Positions 33,448 through 39,897 of a DNA stretch of 51,439 nucleotides are shown piece by piece. The notes below the pieces were generated by a model. That model was not told where the DNA came from and searched no databases. It was given only the letters and a program-made list of their open reading frames with translations. The DNA lies in contig JAZROZ010000020.1 in assembly GCA_045648985.1 (NCBI GenBank), positions 1-51,439 on the forward strand. Reading direction: 5' to 3'. Numbering within the stretch: the stretch's first letter is position 1; each line of letters begins with the position of its first letter. The stretch comes from SIG437 sp045648985. Its GTDB lineage: Bacteria > Bacillota > Clostridia > UBA1381 > UBA9506. The position numbers and the translations under genes are program-made.

Positions 33448-33597
33448 ATGAATATTCCTACATTTTTAGTTTTATTGGTACTCGCAACCGTCTTTGTGCT
33501 GATTGTCCGAAATGAAGTAAAAAACCGCAAAAACGGATGCTCCTGCGGTTGTGAAAGCTGTGCTATGAAGGATTCTTGCCACACAGACAAAAAGTAA
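33448..33597 (+). CDS. FeoB-associated Cys-rich membrane protein
   Basis: This 49-residue peptide starts at ATG 33448, three bases after the feoB stop. It has one membrane helix (IPTFLVLLVLATVFVLIVR) followed by a basic stretch and a C-terminal cysteine cluster CSCGCESCAMKDSC. This is the architecture of the FeoB-associated Cys-rich proteins that follow feoB in many Firmicutes. They are thought to bind iron or help the pump; the exact role is unproven. Confidence 0.9.
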   Translation: MNIPTFLVLLVLATVFVLIVRNEVKNRKNGCSCGCESCAMKDSCHTDKK

Positions 33598-33683
33598 AAT
33601 CCACACTATAATAAATTTCTAATCTTTGAGGAGTGTTTTTAAGGACACTTCGCAGTTGTATTCGCCTTTTTGCAATTTATAAA

Positions 33684-33730
33684 AAAAGGAGCTGTAGCAA
33701 AATGAACTTCATTTTGCTACAGCTCCTTTT
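33684..33730. terminator. Perfect 23-bp bidirectional terminator
   Basis: AAAAGGAGCTGTAGCAAAAT (33684 onward) pairs without mismatch with the segment ending at 33730, symmetric about 33707. A runs and T runs flank both sides. It separates the feo operon from the convergent three-gene minus-strand cassette. Confidence 0.9.
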
Positions 33731-33736
33731 ACTTTT

Positions 33737-34105
33737 TCAAATCAAGCCTAACTTATCCGCAAGCATATACGCAAATTTTGATTTATAAAGACTCCAGGCG
33801 CTCTTGCTTGCTCCAAGCTCTGAGTTTTTCCTTGCGAACATATATGAATAATAGCAATAATCAAAAAATGCACGATATGAATCAAGCTTTCCGTATGTCG
33901 CAGTCCTTTTAGAATAGTCGCACGCCAGTAGCGCGGCAGTCTCGGTGACTGCATCGCAAATCAAAGCATATACTTCATTTGCTTTTTCCTTTTTGATGTT
34001 TTCCTTTTTTATTCTCACATAGTCACGAAGCAGATAAAACATCTGCATATATGTATCGTGCGGCAGGCTATATATATTATTCTTTTTTGGTATGTAGTTT
34101 CTCAT
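33737..34105 (-). CDS. Phage-like hypothetical protein (RinA/ArpU-like opening)
   Basis: This 122-residue helical protein begins MRNYIPKKNNIYSLPHDTYMQMFYLLRDYVRIKKE, an opening that resembles small phage regulators of late genes (RinA/ArpU type). A Tyr-rich second half follows (FFDYCYYSYMFARKN..). I cannot assign a function with certainty. It overlaps the next upstream gene by 4 nt (ATGA) and forms the end of a three-gene unit with the Cys-rich and HTH proteins. Confidence 0.6.
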   Translation of the reverse strand: MRNYIPKKNNIYSLPHDTYMQMFYLLRDYVRIKKENIKKEKANEVYALICDAVTETAALLACDYSKRTATYGKLDSYRAFFDYCYYSYMFARKNSELGASKSAWSLYKSKFAYMLADKLGLI

Positions 34106-34383
34106 GCTTTCTCACCCTTTGGTCTGTATGGTGTGCTTATTCTATACTTTTCTCTGTCAGCTTTGTCCTGCTTTTCTGTTTTATAAAATGAACATTCTCC
34201 AAACTTACACACCATTTCCGTTAAAACGCTGCAACGTGCTCTTCTGTATGCAAAGCAATCTTTTTTTATCATCCTTTTGTTCCTCCTTATCTTCAGATGA
34301 CGATATATCCCCTCCCCAGAGCGCTCAGGGCGCTCATATTCGCCAAAAAATTCATCTATCGCTCTGTCTGTAATTTCGTTCAA
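34102..34383 (-). CDS. Small Cys-containing protein of unknown function
   Basis: This 93-residue basic protein has a possible metal-binding knuckle, CFAYRRARCSVLTEMVCKFGECSFYKTEKQ, with four cysteines. The pattern C-(6)-C-(8)-C-(4)-C with FYKT recurs in small phage and mobile-element proteins. No enzymatic motif is seen. It overlaps both neighbours by 4 nt (ATGA), so translation of the three genes is coupled. Confidence 0.65.
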   Translation of the reverse strand: MNEITDRAIDEFFGEYERPERSGEGIYRHLKIRRNKRMIKKDCFAYRRARCSVLTEMVCKFGECSFYKTEKQDKADREKYRISTPYRPKGEKA

Positions 34384-34598
34384 TCTTCAAACTCTCCCAA
34401 AAAGAAATAGTCCAAAGTGTCCGAGAGCGGTATCTCTAAAATGGATATAATCTGTGCGGCTTCAGGGATTGACATATCTGCAAGATTTCTGATTTTTTTA
34501 CCAAATGTGCAAGAGCTCATTCCAAGCATATCGGAAATTGCCTGATATGTTAATCCCTTTTCAATAATCTTTGCTCTTAATCTTCTTGTGTTAATCAT
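34380..34598 (-). CDS. Small XRE-type HTH protein
   Basis: This 72-residue single-domain helix-turn-helix protein reads INTRRLRAKIIEKGLTYQAISDMLGMSSCTFGKKIRNLADMSIPEAAQIISILEIP, ending DTLDYFFLGEFED. ATG 34598 has GGAGGA 6 nt upstream; longer readings lack a ribosome site. It is the first gene of the cassette and probably represses it or responds to a mobile element. Upstream 34600-34750 is A/T-rich, with repeated TTTTGTTGCATTTTGCAAC-like sequence that could hold its operators. Confidence 0.8.
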   Translation of the reverse strand: MINTRRLRAKIIEKGLTYQAISDMLGMSSCTFGKKIRNLADMSIPEAAQIISILEIPLSDTLDYFFLGEFED

Positions 34599-34820
34599 TA
34601 TGTCCTCCGTTATTGTTTGATTATTTCCCCCCACAAATTGCGATTTTCTATAATAAATCACAAATTTTTACTATCCTTTAGAAAGCTTCCTTGTCAGATT
34701 TTGTTGCATTTTGCAACTTTATAAATATAATAACAGACATAAAAGTAAAAGTCAATAGGAAAAACGCAACAAAAATGCAACAAAACATAAAGAATATTTT
34801 AGATTTGGTTTTCAATTAGC

Positions 34821-34849
34821 TTTACAAAAAGATTTCTTTGATGTATAAT
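34821..34849 (+). promoter_or_regulatory. Promoter of the Mrp-type ATPase gene
   Basis: TTTACA (34821-34826), a 17-nt spacer and TATAAT (34844-34849) lie about 70 bp before the start codon. Confidence 0.8.
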
Positions 34850-34918
34850 AAAAAGTTGTAAATTGGAAAAAGTAAATATTATAAATACTTGGACTTTTTT
34901 AAGGAGGACTATAAAAAA

Positions 34919-35740
34919 ATGAGTGAAAATTGTACACATGATTGCAGCAGTTGCTCATCAAACTGCAGCTCCCGTCAGCCTGAGAGCTTGATTGAAAGCC
35001 CGCACAAGTTGAGCCAGATTAAAAAAGTAATTGGCGTTGTCAGCGGAAAAGGCGGAGTCGGAAAAAGTATGGTGACATCGCTTTTAGCGCTTGCTTCAAA
35101 CAGAAGCGGATATAAAACAGCAATCCTAGATGCTGACATCACAGGTCCATCAATCCCGAAAAGCTTTGGCTTAAAGGGACCTGCAGAGGGAACAGAAGAC
35201 GGCATCTACCCTGTCGTTTCAAAAAACGGTGTGGGTGTAATGTCTCTCAATTTATTACTTCCTGATGAAACATCTCCTGTTGTTTGGAGAGGACCTGTAA
35301 TTGCAGGAACAGTTAAGCAGTTCTGGACAGATGTAATCTGGGGCGATGTTGACTATATGTTTATAGATATGCCACCGGGAACAGGCGACGTTCCGCTCAC
35401 AGTTTTCCAGTCAATCCCCGTTGATGGAATTGTAGTTGTGGCATCTCCGCAGGAGCTTGTGGGAATGATTGTTGAAAAGGCTGTGAATATGGCAAATCTT
35501 ATGAATATTCCCGTGCTCGCGCTCGTTGAAAATATGAGCTATCTGACTTGTCCTGATTGCAAAAAGGAAATACACGTATTCGGCGAAAGCCATATTGATG
35601 AGCTTGCCGAAAGATACGGCGTTAAAACTACTGCAAAACTCCCTATCGACCCGAAAATTGCATCGGCTTGCGATACAGGAAACATCGAAGAGATTAAAGA
35701 AGATTATTTAAGGGAATTATTCGACAGCGTTATAAAATAA
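34919..35740 (+). CDS. Mrp/NBP35-family P-loop ATPase (Fe-S carrier type)
   Basis: This 273-residue protein opens with a cysteine-rich segment (CTHDCSSCSSNCSSRQ), as in NBP35-like members. It then has the deviant Walker A VVSGKGGVGKSMVTSLLALA, DADITGPSIPKSFG and MFIDMPPGTGDVPLTVFQS. The C-terminal CPDC (LTCPDCKKEIHVFGE) is the bridging Fe-S site of the dimer. The likely role is assembly or transfer of Fe-S clusters. I start at ATG 34919 because AAGGAGG ends about 12 nt upstream; an in-frame TTG at 34889 lies before that site. A partial family A element follows the stop. Confidence 0.92.
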   Translation: MSENCTHDCSSCSSNCSSRQPESLIESPHKLSQIKKVIGVVSGKGGVGKSMVTSLLALASNRSGYKTAILDADITGPSIPKSFGLKGPAEGTEDGIYPVVSKNGVGVMSLNLLLPDETSPVVWRGPVIAGTVKQFWTDVIWGDVDYMFIDMPPGTGDVPLTVFQSIPVDGIVVVASPQELVGMIVEKAVNMANLMNIPVLALVENMSYLTCPDCKKEIHVFGESHIDELAERYGVKTTAKLPIDPKIASACDTGNIEEIKEDYLRELFDSVIK

Positions 35741-35741
35741 T

Positions 35742-35828
35742 TGGATGTAAAAAATGTCCAGACCGCAAAAGCACTTTCTATATACTTATAGAAGGTGCTT
35801 TTTTATTATTTTATTTAACATCTCTAAT
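35742..35828 (+). repeat. Family A element, copy A5 (left part only), with internal terminator
   Basis: The left end TGGATGTAAAAAATGTCCAG and ACCGCAAAAG are present, followed by the hairpin GCACTTTCTA..TAGAAGGTGC with a T-run that should terminate the mrp transcript. The conserved inner stretch AACATCTCTAAT marks the break, and a family B element starts right after it. The right half is missing. Confidence 0.75.
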
Positions 35829-36000
35829 TTCCAAAAAGGGATTTTCAAGGGATTTCCCTTGAATCGTTTTAAGGGGGGGGAGAATTCGAAACTCCCCCAA
35901 GACTTTTGGTACTTTTGGTCACAAAAGTACGAGTTCACTTGCTAAAGCGGAGTTTACCGCTATATAAATGCGACAAGCACACAAAAGTAAAGCTTGGCAC
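35829..36000 (+). repeat. Family B element, copy B3
   Basis: The copy begins AAAAAGGGATTTTCAAGGGA, then CCCTTGAATCG, a GGGGAGAATTCGAAACTCCCC palindrome, ACTTTTGGTACTTTTGGTCAC and AAAAGTACGAGTTC. It continues with GCGGAGTTTACCGCT and GCGACAAGCACAC, all parallel to B1. It abuts, and probably truncated, family A copy A5. Confidence 0.75.
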
Positions 36001-36016
36001 TTTCAAAAACTTAATA

Positions 36017-36042
36017 GGGCTTCTCTTTTCATCGAGAAGCCT
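36017..36042. terminator. Terminator of the mgsA-ligA-DUF4430 group
   Basis: GGGCTTCTC (36017-36025), an 8-nt loop and GAGAAGCCT (36034-36042) are flanked by T/A-rich sequence. On the minus strand it follows the DUF4430 gene stop within 6 bp. Confidence 0.75.
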
Positions 36043-36047
36043 TATTT

Positions 36048-36440
36048 TTAATCTAAATTAAATTCTGTTATATATATCCACTCAATTTTGTCGCCATCTC
36101 GAACGTACACACTGTCTGCGCCTTTTGTGGCACTTTCTCCGTTTACGTAAAAGAGCCAGCCACTCATTTCGCCCTTGTCTTGCGCATACAAATTGTCTAT
36201 ACCCTTAACGTAGCTGCCCTCATATTCGATATGGATTTTATTCTCTTTTACCACGTCTTTTAACACATCTAAAACAGTTGCGCCATCTTTAGCTTCTATC
36301 GTAGTTTCTTTTAAAACAAATCTGTCTTCATCTTCTATATATATCGATATTTCGGCAGTATTTCCCGCCTCTTGTGATGCACATGATGTAAAAATCAAAG
36401 CACAAAGCAAAAGTGATATTATTATACTTATTTTTTTCAC
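36048..36440 (-). CDS. DUF4430 lipoprotein
   Basis: This 130-residue protein has a lipoprotein signal (KKISIIISLLLCALIFTSC; lipidated Cys at about 20). A DUF4430 domain follows, related to the C-terminal domain of transcobalamin-like binders: ATVLDVLKDVVKENKIHIEYEGSYVKGI and GEMSGWLFYVNGE. It is anchored outside the membrane and probably binds a small ligand or mediates adhesion; the ligand is unknown. The start is GTG, overlapping the ligA stop (GTGA), so translation is coupled to ligA, an odd partnership. Confidence 0.87.
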   Translation of the reverse strand: MKKISIIISLLLCALIFTSCASQEAGNTAEISIYIEDEDRFVLKETTIEAKDGATVLDVLKDVVKENKIHIEYEGSYVKGIDNLYAQDKGEMSGWLFYVNGESATKGADSVYVRDGDKIEWIYITEFNLD

Positions 36441-38416
36441 TTTATCATCTCCTTTAAAATGTCTAAATCAATTATTTCTATGTTTAATTCCTGAGCTTTA
36501 TTTAGCTTTCCGCCTGCCTTTTCTCCCGCTACTAAAAAGTCAGTATTTTTAGAAACGCCAGATAGCACTTTTCCACCGTTTTTTAAAATCAGCTCCGAAA
36601 TCTCATCACGGCTTAATTCGTCAAACTTACCTGTTATAACAAACGTTTTGCCGCTAAGTGTGCTTGACTCGGCTTCTGTTTTTTCGTGATGCATACTTAC
36701 GCCTGCGGCTTTTAATTTTTCGATTATCGCAACATTGTTTTCATCTTTAAAAAACTCATAAACATTTGTCGCCATTTTCTCGCCGATATCATATATTCCC
36801 GCCATATCGGAAATTTCAAGGCTCATAATGCTGTCTAGGCTCTCAAAATTCTCTGCCAAAACCTGTGATGCACGTTTCCCGTTTAATCTGATACCAAATG
36901 CAAACAAGAGTCTTGCCAGTCCCCTTGACTTTGAATCTTCGATTGCTTTTAATAGATTTTCGGCACTCTTTTTGCCCATCTTGTCCATATCGGCAATATC
37001 TTCTTCTTTTAAATAATACAAATCTGCATATGACGAAATCAGTCCTCTTTCAATCATCTGGTCGATTATTGCAGGACCTAAGCCGTCAATATCCATAGCA
37101 TCACGTGATGCAAAATGGATGATAGAGCGAGAAAGCTGAGCGGGACAGTTCGTTCCTGTGCAGCGATAGTGAGCTTGTCCGTCCTCACGAACGAGTGGTG
37201 CACTGCACTCGGGGCAGTGAGTCGGCATTACAAACTCTTTTTCATCGCCTGTTCTGTCTTTTTTTTCTGCTCCAACGATTTCAGGAATGATGTCGCCTGC
37301 TTTTCTCACATATACATTATCGCCGATTAAAATGCCCTTTTCCCTGATAAAATCTATGTTATGAAGCGTTGCACGGCTGACCTTAGAGCCTGCTACCGAC
37401 ACAGGTGTAAGTAGCGCATTAGGTGTTACTGCGCCCGTTCTTCCCACTTGCACGTAAATATCTAAGAGCTTTGTCTTTTTTGTTTCTGCAGGGAATTTAT
37501 ATGCTATTGCCCAGCGCGGACATTTGCTTGTCGTACCTAAAATCTCTCTTTGTGAGATATCGTTTATCTTAATAACCGCTCCGTCAATATCAAATGGAAG
37601 ATTTTCGCGCTCTTTTCCTATTTCTTCTACTCGCATAAAAGCATCTTCTATATTTTTATAGACCTCGTTTTTTGGTACTACCTTAAAGCCCTGCTCTTTT
37701 AAATAGGAAAGTCCCTCGTGGTGCGTTTTAATTGTTTTTCCCACGATATCCTGAATGTTAAATACGAAGATATCGAGTCTTCTTGATTTTGCTATCTTAG
37801 CATCACGCTGCTTTAGGCTTCCCGCTGCCGTATTTCTTGAGTTTGCAAAAAGCGGCTCGCCGTTTTTTTCTCTTTCTTCGTTCAGCTTTTCAAAATCGGC
37901 CTTACCTATAAATACTTCGCCTCGTACTTCAAGCCTTTCTATACTCTCTTTGAGCTTTAATGGGATTGAATTTATCGTCTTTAAATTCTGCGTAACGTCT
38001 TCACCTACGTGCCCATCACCTCTCGTTGAGCCACGCACAAGCAGTCCGTTTTCATACTCTAAAGAAACGGAAAGTCCGTCAATTTTATATTCAACAACGT
38101 ACTCATAATCAGTTTTTAAAGTATTTTTCACTCTTTCGTCAAACTCTAAAATCTCGTCTTTGGAAAAAGCATCGGTAAGGCTCTGCATCGGCACTTTATG
38201 CTTTGCAGTTTCAAACTCAGAAAGCGGCGCGCCGCCGACTCTTTTTGTCGGTGATGCGCTATCAGCAAAATCAGGATATTTTTCTTCTAAAGCAATAAGC
38301 TCACGAAGTGCCATATCGTATTCATAGTCAGAAACTACAGGCTCGTCCAATACGTAGTACTGGTGTGCGTAGAAGTTCAGCTTTTCGGTTAATTCTTTTA
38401 ATCTTTCAACACTCAT
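36437..38416 (-). CDS. ligA: NAD-dependent DNA ligase
   Basis: This 659-residue protein has the complete LigA architecture. These are domain Ia (YYVLDEPVVSDYEYD), the adenylation site YKIDGLSVSLEYENG with catalytic Lys at about residue 113, and the OB fold. A Cys4 zinc finger (CPECSAPLVREDGQAHYRCTGTNC), the helix-hairpin-helix region (DIDGLGPAIIDQMIERGLI) and a C-terminal BRCT domain (SGKTFVITGKFDELSRDEI) follow. It seals nicks in replication and repair. A terminator-like hairpin separates it from mgsA upstream. Confidence 0.97.
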   Translation of the reverse strand: MSVERLKELTEKLNFYAHQYYVLDEPVVSDYEYDMALRELIALEEKYPDFADSASPTKRVGGAPLSEFETAKHKVPMQSLTDAFSKDEILEFDERVKNTLKTDYEYVVEYKIDGLSVSLEYENGLLVRGSTRGDGHVGEDVTQNLKTINSIPLKLKESIERLEVRGEVFIGKADFEKLNEEREKNGEPLFANSRNTAAGSLKQRDAKIAKSRRLDIFVFNIQDIVGKTIKTHHEGLSYLKEQGFKVVPKNEVYKNIEDAFMRVEEIGKERENLPFDIDGAVIKINDISQREILGTTSKCPRWAIAYKFPAETKKTKLLDIYVQVGRTGAVTPNALLTPVSVAGSKVSRATLHNIDFIREKGILIGDNVYVRKAGDIIPEIVGAEKKDRTGDEKEFVMPTHCPECSAPLVREDGQAHYRCTGTNCPAQLSRSIIHFASRDAMDIDGLGPAIIDQMIERGLISSYADLYYLKEEDIADMDKMGKKSAENLLKAIEDSKSRGLARLLFAFGIRLNGKRASQVLAENFESLDSIMSLEISDMAGIYDIGEKMATNVYEFFKDENNVAIIEKLKAAGVSMHHEKTEAESSTLSGKTFVITGKFDELSRDEISELILKNGGKVLSGVSKNTDFLVAGEKAGGKLNKAQELNIEIIDLDILKEMIK

Positions 38417-38436
38417 AGTAATACCTTTCTATACTA

Positions 38437-38463
38437 AAATACGCAGCCCTTTAGCTGCGTATT
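38437..38463 (-). terminator. Hairpin between mgsA and ligA
   Basis: On the minus strand AATACGCAGC, loop TAAAGG and GCTGCGTATT, followed by TTAGT, form a 10-bp stem immediately downstream of mgsA. It would partly end or attenuate transcription into ligA. Confidence 0.7.
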
Positions 38464-38471
38464 TAATATAT

Positions 38472-38879
38472 TTACTCATTTTTGGGATTTACAATATCTC
38501 GCCAGTCAAGGTCGCCTCGCTCTAAGCCCTTAATCATAACCTCAGCCGTTGCAACATTTGTTGCAAGCGGAACGTTATGTACATCACAAAGTCTGAAAAG
38601 AGCAGAAACATCAGGCTCGTGGGGTTGTGCAGTGAGAGGGTCCCTGAAAAACAATACAAGGTCAATTTCATTATACGCAATTCTTGCGCCAATCTGCTGG
38701 TCACCGCCCTGTGGTCCTGAAAGAAATCTGTGTATGTTAAGCCCTGTTGCTTCAGAAACGAGGCTTCCCGTTGTTCCTGTTGCGCAGAGCATATGCCTTT
38801 CTAAAATACCTTTATACGCAATGCAGAATTGTACCATGAGTTCTTTTTTCTTATCGTGTGCTATCAGTGCTATGTTCAA
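38472..38879 (-). CDS. mgsA: Methylglyoxal synthase
   Basis: This 135-residue enzyme converts dihydroxyacetone phosphate to methylglyoxal plus phosphate, a bypass of lower glycolysis used under phosphate limitation or carbon excess. It opens NIALIAHDKKKELM and has LCATGTTG, then SGPQGGDQQIGARIAYNEIDLVLFFRDPLTAQPHEPD with the catalytic Asp and His. The length is nearly canonical. The start is TTG 38879 with GGAGG 8 nt upstream. A likely promoter (TATAAT at 38914-38919 and a TGGACT -35, minus strand) lies just upstream. Confidence 0.95.
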   Translation of the reverse strand: MNIALIAHDKKKELMVQFCIAYKGILERHMLCATGTTGSLVSEATGLNIHRFLSGPQGGDQQIGARIAYNEIDLVLFFRDPLTAQPHEPDVSALFRLCDVHNVPLATNVATAEVMIKGLERGDLDWRDIVNPKNE

Positions 38880-38913
38880 TGCAATTCCTCCTACGTCAAG
38901 TCTATGCCCTTAT

Positions 38914-38942
38914 ATTATAGCACACCCAGAGCCAAAAGTCCA
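38914..38942 (-). promoter_or_regulatory. mgsA promoter
   Basis: On the minus strand TGGACT (38937-38942), a 17-nt spacer and TATAAT (38914-38919) lie 35 bp before the TTG start. The -10 is consensus and the -35 is weak. Confidence 0.65.
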
Positions 38943-39027
38943 TAGTTTTTTAAGTTTTTTGCATAAAAATTCAAGCAAGGACATAGGTAATATCTCTGTC
39001 TTTTGCGGTCCGGACTTTTTCTTTTTT

Positions 39028-39293
39028 GGGGATAGGAAAAAAAGAGTCAGAATGAACAAACTGAGCAAAAGCAAGGTCTCCTTGCTTTTGGCTACCCGAA
39101 GGCGTACTTGTGTACGTCGAGAGGCGAAGTTTGTTTATAGCAAAAAGAAATTGTTTTACAAGAAAAATCGTAATTTTTTGATTTTTCTGCATTAAATTTT
39201 TCATAATTTAACGGGAAATTCGATAGGTTTACGAATTCCTATTTTTTTAATTATATATTTCTTTTTGCGGTCTGGACTTTTTTTACATCCCCT
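39028..39293 (-). repeat. Family A element, copy A6 (minus orientation)
   Basis: In minus orientation the left end GGGGATGTAAAAAAAGTCCA begins inside the last codons of the FeoA-like gene, and the right end TTTTTTTCCTATCCCC finishes at 39028. The central hairpin is GACGTAC-ACAA-GTACGCC with one mispair. The GGGTTCCCTTCGG segment is replaced by a different hairpin (AAAGCAAGG..CCTTGCTTT). A second left-end copy (AAAAAGTCCGGACCGCAAAAG) follows at about 39003-39022. Confidence 0.8.
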
Positions 39294-39528
39294 CTGTGCG
39301 TTCTATTATGATATTCCTTGCATCACTATTCCTTAGCGCAATCACCGCACCGCGAATTAAATATGCCTTTGGGTCTCCTGACGGACTTTTTTGCACGCAC
39401 TCGACTTTTGTATCGTCTATTAAGCCGATGTCTAAAAGACGTCTTCGCATACTGCCTTTCGTGTAAAGGGTTCTCACCTTTGCTTTTTCCCCCGCCTCTA
39501 AAGACGAGAGATTTGATATATATATCAT
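39283..39528 (-). CDS. Orphan FeoA-like domain protein
   Basis: This 81-residue FeoA/SH3-like protein carries ISNLSSLEAGEKAKVRTLYTKGSMRRRLLDIGLIDDTKVECVQKSPSGDPKAYLIRGAVIALRNSDARNIII. The RRRLLDIGL and SPSGDP motifs align with those of FeoA. ATG 39528 has TGGAG 6 nt upstream. No feoB is adjacent, unlike the pair at 30978-33444, so it may serve another membrane partner or regulator. Its last residues (EGM-stop) are encoded by the left end of family A copy A6. A long structured leader precedes it. Confidence 0.85.
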   Translation of the reverse strand: MIYISNLSSLEAGEKAKVRTLYTKGSMRRRLLDIGLIDDTKVECVQKSPSGDPKAYLIRGAVIALRNSDARNIIIERTEGM

Positions 39529-39538
39529 AAAAATCTCC

Positions 39539-39720
39539 ATTCCGCCGCCACACGTCGGCACAAATAGTAATTACAGTTCTCTTATCCGTGTGGCAAGGAA
39601 TGATAAGAGATTTTTACGCACATAGGCGTTTCTTGGCTTTAGCCAAGAAAATTTCGCACGGGCTTTTCAATCCGCCGGAGGCATTAACGGGAAAGGAACT
39701 TTCACGTTAATCTCCTTATT
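39539..39720 (-). promoter_or_regulatory. Structured leader region upstream of the FeoA-like gene
   Basis: This stretch holds several stems. They are ATTCCGCCGCCACACG (39539-39554) against CGTGTGGCAAGGAAT (39586-39600), CTCTTATC/GATAAGAG (39577-39610), TTTCTTGGCT/AGCCAAGAAA (39629-39650) and TTAACGTGAAAG/CTTTCCCGTTAA (about 39688-39713). Also visible is GCCTCCGGCGGATTGAAAAG (minus strand). Whether it is a riboswitch or a repeat element cannot be decided by eye; I could not match it to a riboswitch class I know. Confidence 0.45.
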
Positions 39721-39767
39721 TAAAAATTCTCACACTTTATAATACTATTTTTTTCGTCCTTTTGTGA

Positions 39768-39796
39768 TTGACATTTTAGTGCTTGTTTGATAGAAT
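39768..39796 (+). promoter_or_regulatory. Promoter of the SulP transporter gene
   Basis: TTGACA (39768-39773), a 17-nt spacer and TAGAAT (39791-39796) predict a transcript starting near 39803 with a leader of about 95 nt. Confidence 0.85.
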
Positions 39797-39805
39797 ATTT
39801 AAGGT

Positions 39806-39868
39806 TTAACCGAAAGAGAGCAATCCGAACTCCGATTTTTAGAGGCGGATTTTCGCTTTCGGTTAAAT
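39806..39868 (+). ncRNA. Compact structured 5' leader of the SulP gene
   Basis: The leader opens and closes with a 12-bp perfect inverted repeat (TTTAACCGAAAG at its start, CTTTCGGTTAAA at its end). Inside, AATCCG and CGGATT pair around a short purine-rich loop, giving a long stacked hairpin. The SulP start lies about 30 nt downstream, with AAGAAGG as ribosome site. This could be a small ion-sensing or RNA-protein control element. No known riboswitch class was recognised. Confidence 0.5.
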
Positions 39869-39897
39869 TTAATATATAAAAAGAAGGTCGGATTTTA

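Noticed and set aside
38482..39195. Long plus-strand frame opposite mgsA
   Set aside because: It is the antisense of mgsA continued through the family A repeat, with no protein-like composition or ribosome site.
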